From Planctomycetota bacterium (GTDB taxonomy: Bacteria; Planctomycetota; Phycisphaerae; UBA1845), in the NCBI GenBank assembly GCA_022561415.1, contig JADFRH010000022.1:7289-13627 (forward strand): 6,339 bases of DNA, in the 5' to 3' direction. Shown here in pieces: positions 1-4,789 of the stretch (the stretch's first letter is position 1; every line of letters starts with the position of its first letter). The notes beneath the pieces were generated by a model. It saw nothing but the letters and a program-made list of their open reading frames with translations. It ran no database searches and was not told the DNA's origin. The translations under genes and the position numbers were made by a program.

Positions 1-2
1 CG

Positions 3-890
3 TTCGCGCATCCGCGAATTAGGGATCGTAATCGTAACGATTTGTTCACGCCCCATTTAGGCGAGTTCCCGTTTCTCGATGACGTTTCGGCCGGTAACCC
101 GCCGGTCGTCTACGGCGCCCATTGGCTCCCGGCCATGCTCATGGGGGCGGACAATCTCGGATACGTGAAACGCGGCAGCGCGCCGGATGCCGTGAAGGAC
201 AAGCCCTGGTGCTGGTATCCCAATGTGCAGTCCACGTCCTGCCCAACGAACGTGACGATCGAGCGGTCACCGCTCTATATGGACCCGGGCAACACGAGGA
301 TTCGCATGACCAAAAACCTACCGGGCCGGCGTCCCCCGTACGGTGCGGCGAGCTTTCCTGAATGGGATTTCGAGGAACCGAAGCCGATCATTGCTTTGCT
401 GCCGGTGATTGCCGATGCGTTCGATCAGCCGATCCTCTACTACGTCGCCAACAAGCATGGCCGTACGTCCAACATGGTCGAGGACAAGCACGAGTTGACC
501 AGTACTCTGTACAACCAACGCACCGATCAGCAAAACGGCGTTCCCTACTACTTCCATCAGGACAACGAGGGATTCACCGGAACGCGAAGCTACCCCCACG
601 GTACGGATCTGGAATACGGCTGGAACTTCGGCGGGCGTCCGGCCGGTCACGCGATCGGTTCATCTGGCGCCGATCTGCTCCCGCGGGATCTGATCCTCGT
701 GAACAACAAAGACACCTTCGCCCGGTATATCATGGATCGCCAGCTCTTCGGGGCGCTCGGGGCCGCGCCGCAGGACAACGCCCCGCTTCGTCCGGTGAAT
801 CCCGACAAGTACCTGTTGATCAGTGCCGGACCCGACGGGCGATACGGGACCAATGACGACGTAACCAACATGCCGCCCTGGCCGGATTAG
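3..890 (+). CDS. GspG-like pseudopilin, C-terminal part (5' end outside window)
   Basis: The reading frame is open from base 3 to the TAG at 888-890 (295 codons), so the gene is cut by the left edge. The TTG at 42 is only the first start-like codon and not a likely true start. No N-terminal methylation motif is visible. What remains is the periplasmic domain, clearly paralogous to the gene at 1169: both share the blocks (F)xxPILYYxAN, HQDN/RQQDN, D(T/S)FARxI and a near-identical C-terminus, YLLISAGPDxRYGTxDDxTN (here bases about 810-869). That Asp-rich hairpin resembles the calcium-binding C-terminal loop of GspG major pseudopilins, which is family knowledge; binding here is inferred. Two Cys (in KPWCWYP and STSCPTN) are near enough for a disulfide. 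It could equally be labelled a generic prepilin-type cleavage/methylation protein. The paralogy is sure; the secretion or pilus role is inferred. Confidence 0.85.
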   Translation, partial: FAHPRIRDRNRNDLFTPHLGEFPFLDDVSAGNPPVVYGAHWLPAMLMGADNLGYVKRGSAPDAVKDKPWCWYPNVQSTSCPTNVTIERSPLYMDPGNTRIRMTKNLPGRRPPYGAASFPEWDFEEPKPIIALLPVIADAFDQPILYYVANKHGRTSNMVEDKHELTSTLYNQRTDQQNGVPYYFHQDNEGFTGTRSYPHGTDLEYGWNFGGRPAGHAIGSSGADLLPRDLILVNNKDTFARYIMDRQLFGALGAAPQDNAPLRPVNPDKYLLISAGPDGRYGTNDDVTNMPPWPD

Positions 891-909
891 TGATTCGGGG
901 CATGGGATG

Positions 910-965
910 TGTGGGACAGGCTTTCCAGCCTGTCACATTCGACCGACTGGAAAGTCGGTCCCACA
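910..965. repeat. Composite double-hairpin repeat, family C
   Basis: Terminal inverted repeat TGTGGGAC (910-917) / GTCCCACA (958-965) encloses two hairpins. Hairpin 1 is GACAGGCT-ttcc-AGCCTGTC (915-934). Hairpin 2 is GACCGACT-ggaa-AGTCGGTC (941-960). The right half is the reverse complement of the left except at two stem pairs, and both are compensated. The loops TTCC and GGAA are complementary. It lies 19 bases after the stop of the first pseudopilin. It resembles dispersed REP/BIME-type repeats; its copy number elsewhere cannot be seen here. Confidence 0.85.
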
Positions 966-982
966 AGAAATTCGGTTCGGCA

Positions 983-1064
983 GGGTGGCCCATGGCTTTA
1001 GCCGTGGGGGACACGAATCGAACTCGGAATCGGCTCCCCCACCTCTAAAAGAGGTGGGCCACCC
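983..1064. repeat. Composite double-hairpin repeat, family B (copy 1)
   Basis: Left unit 983-1011 and right unit 1035-1064 lie in opposite orientation around a 23-base spacer. The ends are GGGTGGCC (983-990) and GGCCACCC (1057-1064). Hairpin 1 has CATGGCT/AGCCGTG arms around a short loop. Hairpin 2 has CCACCTC/GAGGTGG arms around taaaa. Both units share the flanks GGGTGGCCCA and TGGGGGA, while the stem tips differ with pairing kept. The same unit recurs at 3520, 4602, 4655 and 4731 (the last reversed). Confidence 0.85.
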
Positions 1065-1081
1065 AGACGTGTAAGAGCAAA

Positions 1082-1107
1082 CGTCCGGCAGGGGCGCCGG
1101 ACGCTAC
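1082..1107. repeat. Hairpin repeat, family E (copy 1, inverted)
   Basis: A perfect 8-bp stem, CGTCCGGC (1082-1089) / GCCGGACG (1096-1103), with a 6-base loop, followed by CTAC. Read on the - strand it begins GTAGCGTCCGG, the same start as the two direct copies at 3381 and 3414. It lies about 50 bases upstream of the ribosome binding site of the next gene and has no T-run, so it is not a classical terminator. Confidence 0.75.
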
Positions 1108-1155
1108 GAAAAGCTTGTAGCGGCTGATCCCCGTGTCGGCCGTAGAAAGAAGTTC

Positions 1156-1160
1156 AGGAA
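1156..1160 (+). promoter_or_regulatory. Ribosome binding site for the gene at 1169
   Basis: AGGAA ends 8 bases before the ATG at 1169. It is one of only two good Shine-Dalgarno sites in the window, and it decides the start against the GTG at 1133, which would place this site inside the coding sequence. Confidence 0.65.
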
Positions 1161-1168
1161 CACTCGAC

Positions 1169-2212
1169 ATGATGACTCTTCGACGGAACATGAAACGCAC
1201 CGGCTTTACACTGATCGAGATGCTGGTGGTGGTCGCGATCATTGCGCTGCTGGTGGGCATCCTGCTCCCCTCATTCGGGGCCGTGCGCCGCAGCGCCAAG
1301 AAAACGCAGACCCTGGCACAGTTCAATGCCCTGGCGGCCGGGCTGGAGCTGTTCCGCAAGGAGCAGACTATCGGCGGCTCGCTGCCCCCCTCGGCCAGCG
1401 ACAACCCTGACGACTTCATGCTGATCGCCAACCCCCGGAAATCAAAATCGACCGCGAACAACAACGGTCAAGATTCCGTGAGAATCACGGGCGCCCATCT
1501 GCTTTTTCAGGCCATGGTCGGCGCCGACCAGTTGGGCACGCCGGGCTTTCGGGACCGCGATCGCGACGGTGAGTGGTGGAACAACACGCACGACACGCCC
1601 AAGGCCGGCAATAACCCCGCCGGACTCTACGCGATCGACCCGACGACCGGCAAGGAAGAGGTCAACCGTTTCGGCGGCGCCGGCTACGTCGACGACAAGA
1701 TGACGGCCGCCGCGCAGTCCTTGGACACGCTCGATCCGGAAGGTCTATCGGCCGTAGGCGACGCGGCCGTCGATGAGCCGATGTTCGTCGAGTCTTTCGG
1801 GATGCCGATTCTCTATTACCGCGCGAATCGAAGCCTCTATCGCATGACCACGGACGTTACCGATTCCACGAAGCCCGGCATCTACCGTCAGCAGGACAAC
1901 GCGCTCATTACAGGAGCCGAGGGCGAGGGGACAGCGTACGCCGGGCTCGACTTCGGTCCGGGCGAGGTCGACGGGCGCTACCACGCGATCAAGGTCGCCC
2001 TGTCGCCGGCGCCGAACGAAGATGAGATAGACGTCTGTGACACCGGCACGAATTATGTGGACTCCTTTGCCCGTTTCATTTGCGATCACTCGATACGTGC
2101 CCGGCCAACGCCGGTTCGCAGGGATTCGTATCTGCTCATCAGCGCCGGACCGGACAACCGCTACGGCACGGAAGACGACATCACCAACTGGGACCGCAAG
2201 CCCCACGAATAG
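1169..2212 (+). CDS. GspG-like pseudopilin with N-terminal methylation motif
   Basis: A complete 347-residue pseudopilin. The leader is 12 residues, basic (RRNMKR) and ends in Gly; cleavage is expected at G12|F13, giving FTLIEM with the invariant Glu5. A hydrophobic helix follows (residues 13-33, LVVVAIIALLVGILLP), then a polar helix (RRSAKKTQTLAQFNALAAGLELFRKEQ region) and a large ectodomain. The ectodomain has an Asp-rich stretch (FRDRDRDGEWW), the block FGMPILYYRAN, and the C-terminal hairpin SAGPDNRYGTEDDITN at residues 325-340. That hairpin resembles the calcium site of GspG. Family role: membrane-anchored subunit processed and methylated by a prepilin peptidase, then assembled into a periplasmic fibre. 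ATG 1169 is chosen because of the AGGAA 8 bases upstream and the normal leader length; GTG 1133 and ATG 1172 are alternatives. It is a paralog of the preceding partial gene. Much longer than classical GspG (about 140-150 residues), as is common for such proteins in planctomycetes. Confidence 0.9.
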   Translation: MMTLRRNMKRTGFTLIEMLVVVAIIALLVGILLPSFGAVRRSAKKTQTLAQFNALAAGLELFRKEQTIGGSLPPSASDNPDDFMLIANPRKSKSTANNNGQDSVRITGAHLLFQAMVGADQLGTPGFRDRDRDGEWWNNTHDTPKAGNNPAGLYAIDPTTGKEEVNRFGGAGYVDDKMTAAAQSLDTLDPEGLSAVGDAAVDEPMFVESFGMPILYYRANRSLYRMTTDVTDSTKPGIYRQQDNALITGAEGEGTAYAGLDFGPGEVDGRYHAIKVALSPAPNEDEIDVCDTGTNYVDSFARFICDHSIRARPTPVRRDSYLLISAGPDNRYGTEDDITNWDRKPHE

Positions 2213-2228
2213 GCGGGTGGGCACCCAG

Positions 2229-2327
2229 TCAGAGCACCGGGCGCAAGCCCGGTGACCAAGGTGCCGCGCGGAAGGCGCGCCGCTTCGACGAAGGAACTTG
2301 TCCGTGGGCTCGCGCCCACGGCTCTGA
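2229..2327. repeat. Composite double-hairpin repeat, family A (copy 1)
   Basis: Outer inverted repeat TCAGAG (2229-2234) / CTCTGA (2322-2327). Hairpin 1 is CACCGGG-cgcaag-CCCGGTG (2235-2254). Hairpin 2 is CCGTGGGC-tcgc-GCCCACGG (2302-2321). The 47 bases between the hairpins differ from the 30 bases at the same place in copy 2 (3432-3513), while the terminal halves are the same. The right half is the reverse complement of the left with three compensated stem-pair changes. It starts 17 bases after the stop of the upstream gene. Confidence 0.88.
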
Positions 2328-2365
2328 TGGGCTCGTTCAGTATCGCGACTGGTTTTTCCGTACCG

Positions 2366-2381
2366 TCCCGGCGCGCCGGGA
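2366..2381. repeat. Perfect 16-bp palindrome
   Basis: TCCCGGCG followed directly by CGCCGGGA, with no loop. It could be an operator-like site, a remnant of another hairpin repeat, or chance in a GC-rich spacer. No second copy is seen in the window. Confidence 0.5.
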
Positions 2382-2397
2382 TAAGGACGCGGCGTTT

Positions 2398-2425
2398 GGC
2401 TGAAGGCTGATAGCTGACGGCTGAC
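2398..2425. repeat. Short GGCTGA-type tandem repeat
   Basis: Four imperfect units: GGCTGAA, GGCTGAT, then a shorter AGCTGAC and GGCTGAC. It ends about 15 bases before the ATG of the next gene and leaves that gene with no obvious Shine-Dalgarno site. It is probably a dispersed low-complexity repeat; function unknown. Confidence 0.6.
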
Positions 2426-2439
2426 AGCTTTTCAACGAC

Positions 2440-3348
2440 ATGAACAACAACCCGATCCACCCATCCCGTCGCGCCTCCGCGTTCACCATCATCGAACTGC
2501 TCGTCGTCATGGGCATCATCGTCGTTCTGGTGGGTTCGGTAATGGTCGCGGGTAGTGCGCTGATCACGAAGTCCAAGATCACCAACACCCGGGCCACGCT
2601 CATCGTCGTGCGCGACGCGGTCGAACAGTTCGCCCGCGAGCAGAAGGCCAAGCCGACTCTGACCAGGAGAAAGCAAGGGGGGCTGAAGTATAAAGATCGA
2701 TTCGGCTTCTTCCCGCCGGATGAGTTGGAGTGGTTCGACGGAATACGAGGCGCCAACATCATTCCTGACGTGGGCACGTTTGACGACATGCTGTTCTTCG
2801 TCACCACGCCGACGGCGCCCGAGACGGCGTCTGAGCACCGCGACCTGGCCGCTATGATCCTGGCGATCGAGCTGTTCGGCAACGAGTCGAAAGACATTCT
2901 CAATCGCATCGCCGGGCGGAACCGAACGGCCGGCCCGGTGGATGGCACGGACGACCCGTCGCAGTTCCTCGATCGCAACACCGACGGCGCCTGGGACGCC
3001 GACGACGTGCAGATTCGCTACATCGTCGACGACTGGGGAACGCCGATCGGCTACATGTCTCAGCGGGACTGGGTGTTGAACGCCGATGCCGCGACTAGAT
3101 CGCAGAACCATCAAGATTGGAACAGGGTTTCGACCCAGCTCATCAGGCTCAACAGCAACCAGCCGTTGATTTTCTCGTACGGTCCCGACGGGCGGGACCA
3201 GCTCACGAAGGACGCCATGGGCACAGCGGCCGACGCCTCGATTCCGACCGACTTTGCGCAGGATCCGCCGGCGCCGCCGAACAAACTCGACCACGCCTAC
3301 AACGCCGACAACGTCTACGTCGACGAGACGCTGAAAGAAAAGCTATGA
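2440..3348 (+). CDS. Prepilin-type pseudopilin with EF-hand-like loop
   Basis: A 302-residue pseudopilin starting at ATG 2440. The leader is 14 residues with RR at 10-11. Cleavage is expected at A14|F15 (FTIIEL, Glu5 present), so the -1 residue is Ala where Gly is usual. A hydrophobic helix follows at about 15-40, then the polar helix with ATLIVVRDAVEQFAREQ. Residues 178-189 (bases 2971-3006) read DRNTDGAWDADD, matching the D-x-N-x-D-G-x-x-D-x-x-D spacing of EF-hand or dockerin loops. Downstream, DDWGTPIGYM matches the (F)xxPILYY block of the two upstream paralogs. FSYGPDGR (about residues 245-252) matches their GPDGRYG hairpin, but the following DD pair is lost and replaced by a longer tail. 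It is therefore a third, diverged copy. The stop overlaps an ATG in another frame (ATGA, 3345-3348). Pseudopilus subunit role is inferred from the N-terminus. Confidence 0.88.
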   Translation: MNNNPIHPSRRASAFTIIELLVVMGIIVVLVGSVMVAGSALITKSKITNTRATLIVVRDAVEQFAREQKAKPTLTRRKQGGLKYKDRFGFFPPDELEWFDGIRGANIIPDVGTFDDMLFFVTTPTAPETASEHRDLAAMILAIELFGNESKDILNRIAGRNRTAGPVDGTDDPSQFLDRNTDGAWDADDVQIRYIVDDWGTPIGYMSQRDWVLNADAATRSQNHQDWNRVSTQLIRLNSNQPLIFSYGPDGRDQLTKDAMGTAADASIPTDFAQDPPAPPNKLDHAYNADNVYVDETLKEKL

Positions 3349-3380
3349 CGGTCTGCTCCACCAACGGGGTGCCCCATTCT

Positions 3381-3428
3381 GTAGCGTCCGGTCCCCGTGC
3401 CGGGCGTCATCCCGTAGCGTCCGGTCCC
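3381..3428. repeat. Family E repeats, two direct copies (second truncated)
   Basis: GTAGCGTCCGGTCCC occurs exactly at 3381-3395 and 3414-3428, 33 bases apart. The first copy continues with CGTGCCGGGCG and can form a CGTCCGG/CCGGGCG hairpin. The second stops within a few bases and runs into the family A element at 3432, as if the A element had inserted into or replaced its right half. The inverted relative is at 1082-1107. Confidence 0.8.
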
Positions 3429-3431
3429 AGG

Positions 3432-3513
3432 TCAGAGCACCGGGCGCAAGCCCGGTGTCGCACGCGGCACGTAAGGGAACGACCTGACCGTGGGCTCGCG
3501 CCCACGGCTCTGA
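3432..3513. repeat. Composite double-hairpin repeat, family A (copy 2)
   Basis: Same ends and hairpins as copy 1: TCAGAG (3432-3437), CACCGGG-cgcaag-CCCGGTG (3438-3457), CCGTGGGC-tcgc-GCCCACGG (3488-3507), CTCTGA (3508-3513). The central 30 bases are not alignable over their whole length with the 47 central bases of copy 1. It lies between the stop of the upstream gene and the methylation motif of the next. Confidence 0.88.
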
Positions 3514-3519
3514 CAGGCC

Positions 3520-3548
3520 GGGTGCCCTCTGGCTTCAGCCGTGGGGGA
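3520..3548. repeat. Single family B hairpin unit overlapping a gene start
   Basis: Starts GGGTGCCC and ends TGGGGGA, with GGCT-tc-AGCC as stem core. It has no inverted right-hand partner: the sequence passes directly into the methylation motif of the gene whose proposed start (GTG 3522) lies inside the unit. In that frame the unit reads GFSRGG, the same peptide read from the unit at 4602. Confidence 0.8.
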
Positions 3549-4469
3549 CACACATTCCGCGGCGGTTTCACGTTGATCGAAATGGTCGTCGTCATCGGCA
3601 TTATTCTGCTGATCGCCGCCATGGTCGTGCCTTCGGTCACGACGCTGTGGAACGAGCGGAAGATGTCCGAGACCATCAACACGGCAAAGGGTGTGCTCAT
3701 GACCTCGCGCGTCAGGGCGCTGGACTCGGGCGGGGCCGAGTCGGGCTTCTTCGTCTACGTCGATGATCGCGGAACCCAGCGCATCACGGCCATCGAGCAG
3801 CCGCCCGACGAGCTCGACGACCCGGCCTGGCAGGACGTGTTTCGGATCACCCCGGACGCTCGCGACCAGGTGCTTCCCAGGCCGATCCGCGTCGTGCCGC
3901 GCTATGTCGCGGAAGATCCCACCGCGACCGGCGTGTCGTCCTATGCGGTTTTCGACGATCTGGAGCTTGCCAACAACAGTTTCGATTCACCCTCGGCCTC
4001 GCCGTTCGACCAAGCCCAGCGGCACCGCAACTTCTTCACCGTGATTTTCTCGACGAGCGGCGAGCTGCTCGTCGATCGTGACGTGCTCATTCAGGACGAG
4101 GATGAGGACGGCGATGGCTTGGGCGATCGAACCGGACTGACCGTCGGAATAGGCCCGACTCTTGGTAATCCGACCACCCTGCCGACGACGATAGATTACT
4201 ACCTACGTGACGGCGTCAGAGCCTCGTTCCTTGCCAGTCAAGATGGTGTCATAGAGCCTATCGAGTTCCTCGTGGTCGATCCCGACCCCGCGCAGGATAT
4301 CGCCATCAACTTCCCCTCGGTTGACGGACTGTTGGTCTACGATGATGCATTGTTCAACGAGTTGCCCGATCCCGCGACGAAGCGGCAGTTTCTGCTCGAC
4401 ACGGCCACGCCGCTTTACGTCAGCCGTTACACGGGCATGGTGATTCGCGGTCCCGTTGGGGAAAATTAG
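3522..4469 (+). CDS. GspH/FimT-like pseudopilin with Asp-rich loop
   Basis: Pseudopilin with a 300-residue mature part, F at 3567 to the TAG at 4467-4469. Cleavage is expected at GG|FTLIEM with Glu5 present. A hydrophobic helix follows (VVVIGIILLIAAMVVPS), then a polar helix with WNERKMSETINTAKGVLMTSRVRA, the arrangement of GspH/FimT minor pseudopilins. The segment FTVIFSTSGELLVDRDVLI also fits that family. At residues 192-202 (bases 4095-4127) DEDEDGDGLGD has the Asp/Gly spacing of calcium loops. Start uncertain: GTG 3522 gives an ordinary 15-residue leader but has no Shine-Dalgarno and lies in a repeat. ATG 3345 overlaps the upstream stop (ATGA, possible translational coupling) but gives a leader of 74 residues translated through repeats. 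No in-frame start lies between 3522 and the cleavage site. Minor pseudopilins of this type usually sit near the fibre tip; that role is inferred. Confidence 0.85.
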   Translation: MPSGFSRGGHTFRGGFTLIEMVVVIGIILLIAAMVVPSVTTLWNERKMSETINTAKGVLMTSRVRALDSGGAESGFFVYVDDRGTQRITAIEQPPDELDDPAWQDVFRITPDARDQVLPRPIRVVPRYVAEDPTATGVSSYAVFDDLELANNSFDSPSASPFDQAQRHRNFFTVIFSTSGELLVDRDVLIQDEDEDGDGLGDRTGLTVGIGPTLGNPTTLPTTIDYYLRDGVRASFLASQDGVIEPIEFLVVDPDPAQDIAINFPSVDGLLVYDDALFNELPDPATKRQFLLDTATPLYVSRYTGMVIRGPVGEN

Positions 4470-4500
4470 TGTTGCGACACACCTCAATCGATGGGTTATC

Positions 4501-4600
4501 CGAGCCGCGCCCGTCAGGAAGCGACGGTTGGCATGGCCAAGTCCCGGCGCAACGGGACCGCCATGTTGTCGAAGCGCCGACGCGCCCGATTCTGTCGGGC
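4501..4600. repeat. Cluster of short hairpins in the spacer before gene 5
   Basis: Three independent stems: CCGTC-aggaagc-GACGG (4511-4527), GTCCCG-gcgcaa-CGGGAC (4541-4558) and GCCCGA-ttctg-TCGGGC (4584-4600). None recurs in the window, so I cannot tell whether they are dispersed repeats or local structure. None is followed by a T-run. Confidence 0.5.
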
Positions 4601-4601
4601 C

Positions 4602-4651
4602 GGGTTGCCCATGGCTTCAGCCGTGGGGGATCCGAATCCACGCCGGATTCG
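4602..4651. repeat. Family B hairpin unit (single) plus adjacent hairpin
   Basis: The unit 4602-4630 starts GGGTTGCCCA and ends TGGGGGA, with CCCATGGCT-tc-AGCCGTGGG as stem (one G-T pair). It is followed by CGAATCC-acgcc-GGATTCG (4633-4651). The composite element at 4655 begins four bases later, in the same orientation as this unit. Confidence 0.8.
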
Positions 4652-4654
4652 CAT

Positions 4655-4768
4655 GGGTGCCCCACCCTTTTCCTTTGGAAAAGGGTGGGGGACGGATTCA
4701 CGAGCCGGAAGCGTTTCGGAGAACCGTCCGTCCCCCACCCTTCGCCGGAGGCGAAGGATGGGGCACCC
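4655..4768. repeat. Composite double-hairpin repeat, long-stem B variant (D)
   Basis: Terminal inverted repeat GGGTGCCCC (4655-4663) / GGGGCACCC (4760-4768). Hairpin 1 is a perfect 13-bp stem, CCCACCCTTTTCC-ttt-GGAAAAGGGTGGG (4661-4689). Hairpin 2 is CCACCCTTCGCC-gga-GGCGAAGGATGG (4735-4761) with one mismatch. The flanks GGGTGCCCCA and TGGGGGA match family B. GACGG and CCGTC just inside the hairpins can also pair. The element ends 21 bases before the chosen start of the next gene and lacks a U-tract. Confidence 0.88.
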
Positions 4769-4789
4769 GCCGGACGTCGGATTCCGCGG

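Noticed and set aside
42..890. TTG 42 as the start of the first gene
   Set aside because: The frame is open to base 3 and the product lacks the pseudopilin N-terminus seen in its paralog, so the true start is outside the window.
1133..1168. GTG 1133 as start of gene 2
   Set aside because: ATG 1169 has AGGAA at the proper distance and gives a normal 12-residue leader.
2337..2981. Second minus-strand frame (214 codons) opposite gene 3
   Set aside because: Ser/Arg/Met-rich shadow of the coding strand with no domain features.
2161..3294. Long minus-strand reading frame (377 codons) opposite gene 3
   Set aside because: Its product is Arg/Val-rich with no recognisable motif, and it lies antisense to a clear pseudopilin; typical high-GC shadow.
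4661..4689. Rho-independent terminator at the strong 13-bp hairpin
   Set aside because: No U-tract follows, and the stem is half of a composite repeat with a matching right half.
4469..4789. N-terminal extension of the gene at 4790 back to GTG 4469
   Set aside because: It would put 107 residues translated from hairpin repeats in front of the methylation motif; ATG 4790 gives a normal 5-residue leader.
891..4789. CRISPR array
   Set aside because: The repeats are palindromic, of several families, in both orientations and irregularly spaced by genes; there is no repeat-spacer periodicity and no cas gene.
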